Shown: one piece after another, positions 25,699-34,938 of the stretch | Layout: every line of letters begins with the position of its first letter | Numbering within the stretch: the stretch's first letter is position 1 | Assembly: GCF_009866655.1 (NCBI RefSeq) | Contig: NZ_CP047420.1 | Coordinates: forward strand, 372,001-436,000 | Length of the DNA stretch: 64,000 bases | Direction: 5' to 3' | From: Rathayibacter sp. VKM Ac-2804 | GTDB taxonomy: Bacteria > Actinomycetota > Actinomycetes > Actinomycetales > Microbacteriaceae | Translations under genes and position numbers: made by a program | The notes under the pieces: model-generated | What the model was told of the DNA's origin: nothing | Seen by the model: the letters and a program-made list of their open reading frames with translations, nothing else | The model's database searches: none

Positions 25699-27072
25699 TC
25701 AGCTCTTGCGGGCGGCTGCCCACGGGTGGGCGGGCGTGTCCAGGAACCGCTTGTGGTGTGCCTGGCGCAGCTTCTCGAGGGCGGCGAGCCTGTCGAGGCG
25801 GTCGATCAAGGGGCTCAGGTCGACGCTGCGCGCGCCGGGGATGCTGACCTTGATAGAGCCGCCGATGATCTGCCCGGTCTCGTTCCGCGTGAGCGTCGGC
25901 GTGGTCTTCTCCGGGGGGTCGGCCTGGAGGTTCCCGATGAGCACACGGATGGCGTTGTACGGGAAGTAGCACTCGTCGACGGTCCTCTGAGCGGAGTCGA
26001 CAGTGCGCGGGAAGTCGCTCGTCTGCAGGTGATCGCGGACCTCCTCGACCTCAGCCAGCTCCGAATGGACGGTGGCGCGGGTCTTGAGATCGTCTTCGAG
26101 ATCCGCGTCGAGGACCTCCACGAGTCGGTCCCGCTCTCGGGAGGTGGTGCTGCCGTCGCGGGCTTCGGCGAGCCAGGCCAGGGTCGGCATGAGCAGCCCG
26201 GTCACGACGGCCAAAGCGACCAAGATCACCAGCGTGCCGAGCTCCGCGTCGCCGAGGGCCACGATCGCGCGGGCGATCATGCCGCCGGTGATCGTGGTCG
26301 CCGTGATCGCCGCGATCAGCAGGTACCGGTTACGTGCGCGGTACGCCTTCTCTGCTTCGTGCCGGTTGCCCTCGGCTTCGTCTTCGCGTGCGTGGTTGTG
26401 GGCGCGAGCGCTGCCGTGGACCGTGTACGTCTGGCCGAGGATCACGACGACCACGACGGCCATCGCGAAGGTCCATCCCAGCGGATCCACCCACGGCTGC
26501 ATGAGCGGCACATTCAGGAAAAAAGCCATGAAGGCGGCTAGGCCGACGGCCTCGAGCCAAGGAGCGATGCGCCCGACCAGCATGAGCGCTCGGCTCGTCC
26601 GGAGGTGATGGGTCCGCCCGGCGCGGGTGTCGACCCTGATCTTCTCGTTGCTCGTGCCCACGCGCTCGATCGCCTCGGCGTTCGTCATCGTCTCGCCCGA
26701 CTCGGGCGTGACGACCGGGAGGGTGTCCTCGTCCAGGGCGTCGAGCCCCGCCTTGACGCTCTCGAGGGTGTCGCGCATCTCGTCGAGTTGCGGGTCGATG
26801 TCGACGTCCAGCCGTTCCTCGAGCTCCGCGTCACCCGCCTCGATGTACTCGGAGGTGAAGAGGTCGTTCTGGGTAGTGCCGGGTTCACGGAGGTGCGGCG
26901 GGAGTCCCTTCGCGGCGCCCTCCTCGTTCGCCGTCCGGGCGAGCACGACGAGCTGCCGGTACATCTGAGGACTCATTCCCTGTGCCCGGGCTTCCCGCTC
27001 GGTCAGGGCGGGCTGCCACGGCTTCTCGTCGTCTGCGCCGGGCGTCGAGCCAACGGTGGTGTTGATGGTCAT
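25699..27072 (-). CDS. Four-TM membrane protein with long cytoplasmic flanks, unknown
   Basis: A 457-aa protein starting at ATG 27072. The first 160 residues are acidic and soluble (LTEREARAQGMSPQMYRQL, LDEMRDTLESVKAGLDALDE). Then come four hydrophobic spans in two pairs: ALMLVGRIAPWLEAVGLAAF, FAMAVVVVVILGQTYTV, YLLIAAITATTITGGMIARA and LVILVALAVVTGLLMPTLAW. The C-terminal part is mostly helical (about 130 aa). I recognise no family. It is 29 bp downstream of the OmpA-like gene and probably cotranscribed with it; together they suggest an envelope complex of the mobile element. Confidence 0.75.
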   Translation of the reverse strand: MTINTTVGSTPGADDEKPWQPALTEREARAQGMSPQMYRQLVVLARTANEEGAAKGLPPHLREPGTTQNDLFTSEYIEAGDAELEERLDVDIDPQLDEMRDTLESVKAGLDALDEDTLPVVTPESGETMTNAEAIERVGTSNEKIRVDTRAGRTHHLRTSRALMLVGRIAPWLEAVGLAAFMAFFLNVPLMQPWVDPLGWTFAMAVVVVVILGQTYTVHGSARAHNHAREDEAEGNRHEAEKAYRARNRYLLIAAITATTITGGMIARAIVALGDAELGTLVILVALAVVTGLLMPTLAWLAEARDGSTTSRERDRLVEVLDADLEDDLKTRATVHSELAEVEEVRDHLQTSDFPRTVDSAQRTVDECYFPYNAIRVLIGNLQADPPEKTTPTLTRNETGQIIGGSIKVSIPGARSVDLSPLIDRLDRLAALEKLRQAHHKRFLDTPAHPWAAARKS

Positions 27073-27100
27073 CTGGGTCTCGTTTCTCGTGTGGGTTGGG

Positions 27101-28429
27101 TCAGGGGGTGGTGAAGGTGATGTCCACGCGGCGGTTCTCGGGGCTTCCCGGGTCGTCCGGGACGGGCTGATCGACGTTCCCGTGGCCGCGACGCGCGAGG
27201 ATGCGGTCTGCCGGGACACCGAGGCGGTCGATCATCACGGTGTCCGCGATCGTGTCGACGCGGTCCTCGGAGAGGGTCTGGTTCTCGGGCAGCGCGATCG
27301 CCGGCCTGCCGTCCCCGTCGAGAGGACCGCTGTAGCTGGTGTGGCCGTCGAGCTCGAAAGTCGCTCCAGCTGCGAGAGCGTTCTCGATGCAGTCGCGCAG
27401 AGCCGCGACCGTGCCTTCCTCGTCCAACAGCGTCGGCTCGTTGACCACGAAGAACGCAGAGGGCACCGAGCACGTCGCCCTCTTCGGGTCGGCAGGATCC
27501 CCAACGGGCGTGATCGGCAGCGGCGGGACGCTGACGACCGGAGCCTCCGGCCGACCCGACACGTCGGCGGTGTCGACCGCCACGGCGTCGATGAAGCGGA
27601 CGCTCGACGCCCCACCCCCCTGGAGCACGCCGGTCCAGACGTCGTTGCGGTAGGTGCTCTGCAGGTCGCGGAGCTGCGGCTGCGCACCCGCGGAGGGCAC
27701 CACGACGAAGGTGACATCGTCGGACACGTTCAGCCGCTCTCCGGAGTCCTTGACGTTCGCCACCACGTCCTCGACCGGCACGGTCCACGCCAGCGACGGG
27801 AAGGACACGGGATCGGCGAGGTCGAGTCCGCTGCTGACGATGATCGTGGGGGCGTCCGCGAGCTTGAGCTTGGTGAGGCCGCTGAAGAGGGCGCGGTCCC
27901 CGCCGCTGGCCGGGTTGTTGATCGACTTCTCGATCGTGTCGATCTTCTTGTCGATCGCCTCCGCGGCGCGCTCCGGGATGTTTAGGATCGCGCTGTCCTT
28001 GGAGTCGTCGACTCGAGGCGTCATGTCGACGACCTCGACGTCGACCGTGCCGTCGGAGTCGACGCGGCTGACCGCGACGCCGGCGCCGGCGAGGCCGTCC
28101 TCGTGCAGGAGCTCGATGACCTCCGAGGGCAGCTCAATTTCTGCGTCCGTGGAGATCGGCGCGGTGTAGATGATGTTGTGCGCGATCGGGACCGAGGGCG
28201 TCGGTTCGAATACGCCCGTCAGGATTCCGACGCCAGCGAGCACCGCGGCCGTGATGACGCCCGCGAGGGCGAGCCCCACACGACGGGGGGTGAAGCCACT
28301 CCGCCCGGCGCGTCCCGCCCGCGAGGACGATCGAGAGCGGCTAGCAGAGGTGCGGCGGGTCGACGACGGGCGGCGACGCGATCGGGAGGAAGACGGACGA
28401 CGCGCGGGGCGGCGAGACGGTCGGGACAT
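27101..28429 (-). CDS. OmpA-like domain envelope protein
   Basis: A 442-aa protein. Residues 1-45 are almost only Arg, Ser and Pro (cytoplasmic). A single membrane helix follows near 50-72 (VGLALAGVITAAVLAGVGIL). A long extracellular region ends in an OmpA/MotB-type peptidoglycan-binding domain: FELDGHTSYSG, LSEDRVDTIADTVMIDRLGV, ILARRGHGNVDQPVPDD and ENRRVDITF. An SA-type domain may precede it (TIIVSSGLDLADP). The anchored OmpA domain suggests attachment to the cell wall. It is in an operon with a four-TM protein and a protease. Confidence 0.82.
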   Translation of the reverse strand: MSRPSRRPARRPSSSRSRRRPSSTRRTSASRSRSSSRAGRAGRSGFTPRRVGLALAGVITAAVLAGVGILTGVFEPTPSVPIAHNIIYTAPISTDAEIELPSEVIELLHEDGLAGAGVAVSRVDSDGTVDVEVVDMTPRVDDSKDSAILNIPERAAEAIDKKIDTIEKSINNPASGGDRALFSGLTKLKLADAPTIIVSSGLDLADPVSFPSLAWTVPVEDVVANVKDSGERLNVSDDVTFVVVPSAGAQPQLRDLQSTYRNDVWTGVLQGGGASSVRFIDAVAVDTADVSGRPEAPVVSVPPLPITPVGDPADPKRATCSVPSAFFVVNEPTLLDEEGTVAALRDCIENALAAGATFELDGHTSYSGPLDGDGRPAIALPENQTLSEDRVDTIADTVMIDRLGVPADRILARRGHGNVDQPVPDDPGSPENRRVDITFTTP

Positions 28430-28457
28430 GACTACTCCAGTCGGATTCGGGTGAGGG

Positions 28458-28985
28458 TCACGCCGCGCGGTCTGCGAGGTCGTGGCGAAGGTGGACGGTG
28501 ACCGCGCGAAGAGCTGACGGGCGGATGACGGTGCGGGTGTGCACGACGGCGGACAGCACCCTTGACGGCTTCCCCAGGCCGATGACCTGGTGAACTTGCA
28601 TGCCGACCGCGCGGGCTTCGAGGGCCAGGTGGACGAGTCCGCCGTCGGCGCTGCAGAGCATCACGCGACTGAACCCGGCTCGGCTCAGATGTGCGAGGTC
28701 GAGACCGTCGGTGATGCTCAACTCGCCGCCATCGGGGCCGCTACGCACGCGCCGCTGGATGTTCTCGCCCAGGAGCGCGAACCAGACGGTCTTCGCAGCC
28801 CGGTGACTCGCTCCGACGATGACCTGGTCGCCGGGCTGGATCACAACGATCTGCGACCGGTAAACGGCGAACCATCGACGCACGTCGTCGACAGAGGCGT
28901 TCGGCCCACCGACCTCGTTCTCGATGTCGATCACGTGGAGCGTACGTCGAACGACCGGGACGGAGGCATGTCGCTTCGTCTTCAT
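28458..28985 (-). CDS. NYN/PIN-like domain protein
   Basis: A 175-aa protein from ATG 28985 (the frame is open to 29129 but without features). It opens with RTLHVIDIENEVGG, an acidic-residue/Asn start as in NYN-type PIN-like nucleases. It continues with DGLDLAHLSRAGFSRVMLCSADGGLVHLALEARAVGMQVHQVIG, where the SADGGL and Asp positions fit the metal-binding core. RNA cleavage is inferred from the fold. It sits between a small ORF and the OmpA-like gene. Confidence 0.7.
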   Translation of the reverse strand: MKTKRHASVPVVRRTLHVIDIENEVGGPNASVDDVRRWFAVYRSQIVVIQPGDQVIVGASHRAAKTVWFALLGENIQRRVRSGPDGGELSITDGLDLAHLSRAGFSRVMLCSADGGLVHLALEARAVGMQVHQVIGLGKPSRVLSAVVHTRTVIRPSALRAVTVHLRHDLADRAA

Positions 28986-29007
28986 CTCATGGCCCGTCGA
29001 CCGCGCG

Positions 29008-29208
29008 TTACGCATCCGCGATTTCCATTCGCAGACGCACCGTCGATGTACCGGCGAGCTGGTGGGTTGCAAACTGCTCGGCCGCACAGGGCGACACCGC
29101 GAGAACAGACCCACGACCACCCTCGGCACCAGAGGCGTCGAGCAGGTCGAAGTGGTACCAGCGGGGCTGCGTCAGCGAGGTTGCCAACAGCTCGTTGAGA
29201 GCGTCCAT
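29008..29208 (-). CDS. Small hypothetical protein
   Basis: A 66-aa protein, MDALNELLATSLTQPRWYHF..., ending TVRLRMEIADA. AGGAAA lies upstream of the ATG, and the stop is 22 bp before the NYN gene start, suggesting a shared transcript. No family recognised. Alternative upstream starts exist, but this one has the ribosome site. Confidence 0.55.
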   Translation of the reverse strand: MDALNELLATSLTQPRWYHFDLLDASGAEGGRGSVLAVSPCAAEQFATHQLAGTSTVRLRMEIADA

Positions 29209-29394
29209 CTCACGTTTCCTTTCACTCCTGGCGACCCGTGCGGCTCGCTCACCTGGAAGGTAGGCGGACCGAAGCGCTGGCGAGCAAGATGCACTGCATG
29301 AGATGATTTCGGCCCCTTCGCGACGTCGAATGGCCTCTTCAGACGCCGCCGAACTGCGCAAATCACCAAGACTGCGCCTCGACCAGGAGCGACC

Positions 29395-31512
29395 ATGGCA
29401 CTCGTCACCCCGGATCAGCTACGGGCCCTGATCGAAGCCCACCGGCAGTTCCTACGCGGAACAAGCCCTCGACCATCCGTGGGGTCTTTAGGACCGCTGG
29501 CAGGCCTCGTTCGCGTGCACGACGGCTGGCGCGACGATGGACCAACTCGTACACACGAGCTGTTGGAAGCGATCCTTCGCTCAACGAAGGAAGCACAAGT
29601 CGGACGCTTCTACGGCGAAACCACCTTGGCGGATGTCGTCGACGTGCTGTCAGCCCGATGGGGGATCTCTGGACGCTCGCAGGCGACACTACCCGGCACA
29701 AGCAACCAGACAGCCCGAAACTGGTCGTCCCGAGTAACTGCAAGTACCCAAGCTCGAGTCTTGGCCACCGAAGCGGCGCTTTCCATCGGGCGCCTAAATA
29801 AAGAAGCCAACCCAGACCCCGAACGCTTTACCTATCCAATCGACACGTGGACTCAACCATCATCGATACCGTTCACCATCGCAGCTTCGCTCATAAGCAA
29901 AATGCCACATCAGGAGCAATTTAGCTCCGAAGATATAACTCAATTGCTTCGGGCGCGAATCGTAACTCGCCTTCTGGATTACGCCCGCGACGATGACGCC
30001 AAGCTATATCGACACGTTTGGCATCGGGTGTTTGCGCCATGGTTTGAGGACGACAGGTACTTCAACACCACTCGGCAGCCAGGAGAAGCGCTGCCTGCGG
30101 GAGGAGCACTGCGCCGCGAGACCGAGGCCCTTATTCAGCTGTTTGCGTTTTCGGTAGTGAGCGAATCTGACACAAGATCTCTCGAGCAAGCCGTACAACG
30201 CCGAGATGGAGCTAAAGCTTTTGGCCGATCGATTCCCGCATCATACTTTGAGGGCGTCACGCCGATTACAGAACTACTTGAGCCCGCAAACACACGAGGC
30301 GCATTCGCCCGTTCAAGACTTGCAGTATTGATGGCTCAATCCCAGATGCCTGCCGAAATAGGCGAATTCGACGTAGCCGGAACCCGAACGGATGACGTCG
30401 GCGCCAAAGCACTCCAAGACGCCTACTTTATCCGAAACGCTCCATCGGACACCAAAGCAGAAATGATTCGCAAATATGTCGCCATGCGCCACAATATCAA
30501 ACCGCCATCGGAACGTAGTATCCAAAATAGGCTGCTCGCGTTAGCAGACCAATCCGTCGGACTCGATGCTGTCGAAACCAGAAACCCGCAACTGCTCGGC
30601 TGGGTAGCAGAAGCGACTCATGGCGGCGAGTATTCTGAGATACGTTGGGCATACTCCGCATTCACGACTCGAGACCGCGCCCTTCTCCTCGGAAAAGACG
30701 GCGACCGGGAACTCGCTTTAGCTAAATCGATTGAAGCCTGGCGCCACATAGACTGGGTAAGGACCGCGGAACTTTCCACCGACCGACGCGCATTAACGGA
30801 GGCCGGCCATCAGATCGCACTAGGTGCCGCGGGAACATGCACAAAGATCGTGGAAGACGCCCTCATCGACCCAGCGACGCGAGACCGAGAAAATATGCAA
30901 TCACGCATAACGGCCGCGCTCGCCTGGACGTCATACGCCATGAATCAACTTAGTATTCTCGACAGGGCGGACGACACCGCGGGACTTGCAGCCCGGCGGC
31001 ACCAGGACGGCTACATATCGTCCATCGACTGGAGAATCCAAACTAGAATTATCCGGACACGAGCACTACTCGGTGCATATACAGCAGCCCACTCCGGATT
31101 GGCGCAGTGGCTGACAGAACCAAGCCTCGACTCCCTTCGGGCCGCCTACCTTGATATCATTGAGGCTCAAGAAACAAAGGCAAGCACTCGGGTCGACGTC
31201 ACAAAACTCGCAATTTGGCTCGGATTTCTGTCTAACGGTTTTGTCCCATTCACAAGACACCTCGCGCCCGCACTGAAAGATCTGCACTTTATCGACACAG
31301 ATCCAGATAGTATCGACGGGGGTTGGGAACTTCGAAGGATGAACTTTAGCGCGGCCTCCGAGTGGCTTTTGGCCAGAAACCAAGACTCAGGCGCACCCCA
31401 CTGGTTTAGCCCATCCAGTAAGGCTTACGCACTGCTGCAGCGACGTACCGGCGGCCAGTACGAACGATGGTATGTAGGGATGCGCGGCACGGTACGGAGG
31501 TCTGTCAACTGA
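29395..31512 (+). CDS. Large helical protein of unknown function, first gene of the low-GC island
   Basis: A 705-aa protein, soluble and mainly alpha-helical by composition. The N-terminal 120 residues include LADVVDVLSARWGISGRSQATLPGTSNQTARNW, which has helix-turn-helix-like spacing. The rest has repeated helical pairs (ALIQLFAFSVVSESDTRSLEQAVQRRDG, ALAKSIEAWRHIDWVRTAELSTDRRAL) of TPR-like look, but I cannot assign it. No catalytic motif or membrane span was seen. Base composition falls to about half GC within this gene. Its stop overlaps the serine hydrolase ATG by 1 nt, so the two are coupled. A regulator or scaffold is possible; neither is shown. Confidence 0.72.
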   Translation: MALVTPDQLRALIEAHRQFLRGTSPRPSVGSLGPLAGLVRVHDGWRDDGPTRTHELLEAILRSTKEAQVGRFYGETTLADVVDVLSARWGISGRSQATLPGTSNQTARNWSSRVTASTQARVLATEAALSIGRLNKEANPDPERFTYPIDTWTQPSSIPFTIAASLISKMPHQEQFSSEDITQLLRARIVTRLLDYARDDDAKLYRHVWHRVFAPWFEDDRYFNTTRQPGEALPAGGALRRETEALIQLFAFSVVSESDTRSLEQAVQRRDGAKAFGRSIPASYFEGVTPITELLEPANTRGAFARSRLAVLMAQSQMPAEIGEFDVAGTRTDDVGAKALQDAYFIRNAPSDTKAEMIRKYVAMRHNIKPPSERSIQNRLLALADQSVGLDAVETRNPQLLGWVAEATHGGEYSEIRWAYSAFTTRDRALLLGKDGDRELALAKSIEAWRHIDWVRTAELSTDRRALTEAGHQIALGAAGTCTKIVEDALIDPATRDRENMQSRITAALAWTSYAMNQLSILDRADDTAGLAARRHQDGYISSIDWRIQTRIIRTRALLGAYTAAHSGLAQWLTEPSLDSLRAAYLDIIEAQETKASTRVDVTKLAIWLGFLSNGFVPFTRHLAPALKDLHFIDTDPDSIDGGWELRRMNFSAASEWLLARNQDSGAPHWFSPSSKAYALLQRRTGGQYERWYVGMRGTVRRSVN

Positions 31513-32660
31513 TGCATGAGCGACCTGCGCCAAGCCCGAGACCGTTTCGTGGGGGAGCACCCGACCTGAGCGAAGAGGTTAATCACGCTCTGGAGCAAGG
31601 CATCACTCTGAGGCGATTCAGCGCCACCGCCTGGGCGTTCGGCAACCAGAACGGGCTGATCGCCGAAGGCGCCGCCGGCGAGACTGACCCCGAGACCCCG
31701 GAACAGTCAGTACCGGTCACCGAGTCGACACTGTTCGACCTCGCAAGCCTGACCAAGATTGTGGTTCTGTGGCCTTTGATCGGACATCTTCAATCCACAG
31801 ACAGGATAAACTTGGACGACAATGTCCAGCACCTGTTGCCTGAAGTGCCGGAATCTCTCAGCAAAGTTACCGTCTTACAGCTTCTAACTCACACTGCGGG
31901 TCTCCCCAAAGACGCATTTCCGACATGGCTCGTTTCCCGAACCACCGACGGACTTCGGAAAATCGACCCGACAATCGATCAAAGCACTTTTCTGAACGCA
32001 GTGCTCGCGGCCCCTTTAGAGGCACAGCCTGGAGACCGGGTGATATATTCTGATCGCGGCGCTCTGATTCTGGGCCTTATCATCGAGAGAACTCTCGAAA
32101 CTAGCCTTGCCGCCGCCGCGGACAGATTCATCTGGAAACCGCTCGGGATGTTCGATACGCGCTTCGGTCCATTAAACAGTCAAAATCGGATGCGGGCGGC
32201 CGCGACTGTTTCCCCAGCAGGGCTACACCCTAGCCTCACCGGAATTGTTCACGATCCATCGGCGCGACTTATGGGCGGAGTTGCAGCAAACGCGGGAGTA
32301 TTCTCCACAATCCACGATATTGCGCGATTCGCCCAGAGGGTCGTCATGTCGCACAACATGAACGTTGGCCTTTTGTCAAGCATGGATTCTTCTTGGACTC
32401 GCGACAGCCTCACAGTCCTTACCAAGGAGCTTTTACCGGCACGAGGCCTCATGTGGCATCCTGATCCTGATTTCTCAGAATCCGGAACGTGGATGCATAA
32501 CGGGTATACCGGAACCTCTATCTGGGTCAATCCACAACGGAATCTGTGGGCAGTCCTGCTGACGAATCGGACCTACTCCTCCGACGCACTAACGATGGCT
32601 CGAGTCCGTAGGGAGTTCTGGTCGAGCATTCTTCGAACTACTTTGGGCCGAACAGAATAG
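31512..32660 (+). CDS. Serine hydrolase, class C beta-lactamase/esterase fold (copy 1)
   Basis: A 382-aa protein with all three active-site elements: nucleophile motif S79-L-T-K82 in FDLASLTKIVV, the Tyr element VIYSDRGALILG, and HNGYTGTSIW in place of the KTG box. There is no signal peptide, so it acts in the cytoplasm and is unlikely to be a resistance beta-lactamase. Relatives act as esterases, D-aminopeptidases or acyltransferases. The upstream frame extends 15 codons, but the ATG at 31512 overlaps the preceding stop. Its 3' end overlaps by 23 bp the converging second copy. Confidence 0.85.
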   Translation: MHERPAPSPRPFRGGAPDLSEEVNHALEQGITLRRFSATAWAFGNQNGLIAEGAAGETDPETPEQSVPVTESTLFDLASLTKIVVLWPLIGHLQSTDRINLDDNVQHLLPEVPESLSKVTVLQLLTHTAGLPKDAFPTWLVSRTTDGLRKIDPTIDQSTFLNAVLAAPLEAQPGDRVIYSDRGALILGLIIERTLETSLAAAADRFIWKPLGMFDTRFGPLNSQNRMRAAATVSPAGLHPSLTGIVHDPSARLMGGVAANAGVFSTIHDIARFAQRVVMSHNMNVGLLSSMDSSWTRDSLTVLTKELLPARGLMWHPDPDFSESGTWMHNGYTGTSIWVNPQRNLWAVLLTNRTYSSDALTMARVRREFWSSILRTTLGRTE

Positions 32661-33690
32661 TCGCAAATTGTTCGCGGACACGACGTATCTCGTCCGAACT
32701 AGACGTGAAGTATAGTTTATTTGTCAACATAATCGCCCAACGATCTTGGTCGAAATCTAGCCAGATCGCAGTGCCCGTAAATCCGTAATGTGACCAAGTC
32801 GAGACTGACCCACCTTTAGCAGGATGCCAAAACAGCCCTCGCGACGGACAGAGGTCTCCGGTCCGAACGGAAAGCGATAGTTTCAGCCAATCCTGAAAGC
32901 CTGGCGAGGTGCGATCTTCACGAAGAATCGATTGAGCAAATTTGCCCATGTCGCCGACGGTCGAGAAAACTCCGGATATTCCCGACACTCCGCTAAGAAG
33001 CCGGGCAGAGAAGTCGTGAACAACGCCCTTCAAATGAACCCCAGTGACATCATCTACTGCTGTTGGTGCCGCAGCGGACAACGCTCGACCGCTAAGCGGC
33101 CCGAAACACGTCCTACTCATCCCGAAACGACTCCAAATTAGCTCTCGAGCTGCTACATCGAGCGAGGATGAGGTAAGTTCCTCAACAATATACCCAGCGA
33201 TCAGGGCAGCTCTATCCGTATATCGAACTGTCGATCCAGGTCGGTCGTGAAGAGATTCTCGAAGCACGCCTTTTCGAATTTCCATCGGGTCAGTTCCATA
33301 CAAAGCCTTCAAATTCGCACGCGGAGGAAGCCCGGCGGTGTGAGAAAGAAGCTGCTCGACCGTCACAACATCGAGTGGGCCGCCGGTCGCATCTTCAAGT
33401 AATGACCCTACCGTCGATTTCAAGCTCAGCTTCGAGTTTGACCAGAGGAAGCCTAGTGGTGCCCAGACGGCGACTATCTTCGTGAGACTCGCAATATCGA
33501 ACACAGTGTCGAAACTTGCCAACCATGACGAATTCGTCGGGTCAGGTTTTCCCAACCCGTCCTCGAAGTACGTGGTGCCACGATCACCCCATGCCCAAAC
33601 CGCTGACGGGAAGGTACCCGACCCAACGGCTTCAACCAGCAGCCCGGTCGCCGCGCGGGCGCGCCGCTCACGCTCATCAGGGGACATCAT
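32638..33690 (-). CDS. Serine hydrolase, class C beta-lactamase/esterase fold (copy 2)
   Basis: A 350-aa paralogue of the preceding gene on the opposite strand. It has FDIASLTKIVAVW (S68, K71), the Tyr element VRYTDRAALIAGYIVEEL, and HYGFTGTAIW. Shared blocks (QLLSHTAGLP, LTNKLYFTSSSDEIRRVREQF against LTNRTYSSDALTMARVRREF) show common origin with clear divergence. Start 33690 or 33687 (MMSP). Its promoter region of 45 bp is shared with the divergent phosphatase operon. No signal peptide. Confidence 0.85.
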   Translation of the reverse strand: MMSPDERERRARAATGLLVEAVGSGTFPSAVWAWGDRGTTYFEDGLGKPDPTNSSWLASFDTVFDIASLTKIVAVWAPLGFLWSNSKLSLKSTVGSLLEDATGGPLDVVTVEQLLSHTAGLPPRANLKALYGTDPMEIRKGVLRESLHDRPGSTVRYTDRAALIAGYIVEELTSSSLDVAARELIWSRFGMSRTCFGPLSGRALSAAAPTAVDDVTGVHLKGVVHDFSARLLSGVSGISGVFSTVGDMGKFAQSILREDRTSPGFQDWLKLSLSVRTGDLCPSRGLFWHPAKGGSVSTWSHYGFTGTAIWLDFDQDRWAIMLTNKLYFTSSSDEIRRVREQFATILFGPK

Positions 33691-33735
33691 TCTCACTTCT
33701 CGATGGGGGCCACCAGTTTCGACTATACTTCTAAC
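33691..33735. promoter_or_regulatory. Compact divergent promoter of the nucleotide-operon and hydrolase 2
   Basis: Only 45 bp separate the two start codons. TATACT (33725-33730) ends 5 nt before the GTG at 33736, so the phosphatase mRNA would begin at or near its start codon (leaderless). The reverse complement also reads TATAGT, a possible -10 for the opposite gene. No good -35 was seen. Confidence 0.5.
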
Positions 33736-34938
33736 GTGCCCGACCATCGAGCCTCAGCCCCGAAGGGCGTCGTGGTGTCAAATGACGTGCACTCCACGAT
33801 ACTCTCGTGTCCGAGCTTTCTGAATCGACTTGCCGAGTTGCGTGCGCAAGGTTTTCTAATCGCTGATTCCGGGGACTTCTTCGAGGGTACCGCTGAATAC
33901 GACCGCTTCCTTGGAGTCCCAGAGATCCTCGCTCTGCAAGGTTTATATGACGTCATCGCTCCGGGTAACCATGGATTCGATCTTTACTTGCGACTGGCCT
34001 CTGACGAAGCAGTTCACTTGCCAATTGTCAATTCAAATTTGGCTGGCTGGCCGGGTCCGAGATATTGGATCGACCCTTCAGGTAAGTACCTGTTCACGGG
34101 CATCATAGGCAGACAGGCTTTCTCCAGCATTGAGCCACGAAACGATCGGCTTTCATTTATCGAACCCCTCGATACCCTCCAAGTCATTGCCCGCCGTGCG
34201 ATTGCTTCCGGGCTTCGATTGATTGTATTGAGTCACCAAGGCTTTCAGCGTGACGTCCTACTATCGCAGCAGCTTCACGATCGTGGGTATCCTGCGGTAA
34301 TTTTTTCCGGACATTGTCATTCCGAAACAAACTACTGGCCTCACCCGAATCCTGTCGTGAAAGGTCCTGAATTGGGGAGAGGTTTCGCTTCACTGGATGA
34401 CAGAGGGAGAATCGTGGTGGAATCGCTTCCGTTGGGCGGCGACGAGATTGCGCCGCATCCCCTTGTGTCGAGTTATGTGAAGGCATACCGAACTGTAATC
34501 GATTCGGAACCCAGTCTCGAGATCGAAATTGATCCCGACGTGGCGGAAGACCGTGAACGATTTACTGGTTGGGTCGTGGATAAGCTGGCGGCATTAAACC
34601 CCACGGGCGGCGCCTTCCTCAATCGAGGCAGCGTCCGCGAGTCTCTTCCCAGCTCGACTCATATAACGGCCTCCCAGTTGATCCGGGTTGTGCCTTTCCC
34701 AAATGAGCTAGAAATCGTACGCCTATCCGTTGAAGTAGAGAAGGCCATGCAAGTCTTAGGAGAACTCTACGGTGAGTCACTTATTCAAGTAGGTGGCGGT
34801 GACACGTATGTCACCACCACTTTCCTAGGCGGTCGACTCTCCGCCAATTCGATCCTCAGGTCGACCCGACCCGTTAACCAATTCGATCTTCGAAGCTTGA
34901 TACGACAAGAGTTGTCTTCGACCCGGGCGGCCACGTGA
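33736..34938 (+). CDS. Metallophosphatase/5'-nucleotidase-like protein
   Basis: A 400-aa protein (GTG start) with the calcineurin-like metal core: D17-V-H19 in SNDVHS, G46-D47 in ADSGDFFEG, G77-N78-H79 in APGNHGFD, VLSHQG, and GHCHSE. The second half (about residues 240-400, with AFLNRGSVRE and GGGDTYVTTTF) resembles the substrate-binding C-domain of UshA-type 5'-nucleotidases. No signal peptide is present, so it acts in the cytoplasm, unlike UshA. Hydrolysis of a nucleotide phosphate is the family expectation. It is the first of five genes joined by 4-nt GTGA or longer overlaps. Confidence 0.82.
   Translation: MPDHRASAPKGVVVSNDVHSTILSCPSFLNRLAELRAQGFLIADSGDFFEGTAEYDRFLGVPEILALQGLYDVIAPGNHGFDLYLRLASDEAVHLPIVNSNLAGWPGPRYWIDPSGKYLFTGIIGRQAFSSIEPRNDRLSFIEPLDTLQVIARRAIASGLRLIVLSHQGFQRDVLLSQQLHDRGYPAVIFSGHCHSETNYWPHPNPVVKGPELGRGFASLDDRGRIVVESLPLGGDEIAPHPLVSSYVKAYRTVIDSEPSLEIEIDPDVAEDRERFTGWVVDKLAALNPTGGAFLNRGSVRESLPSSTHITASQLIRVVPFPNELEIVRLSVEVEKAMQVLGELYGESLIQVGGGDTYVTTTFLGGRLSANSILRSTRPVNQFDLRSLIRQELSSTRAAT

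Noticed and set aside
31512..33690. Antibiotic-resistance beta-lactamases
   Set aside because: No signal peptides, and HxGxTG replaces the KTG box; better read as esterase/transferase-type hydrolases.
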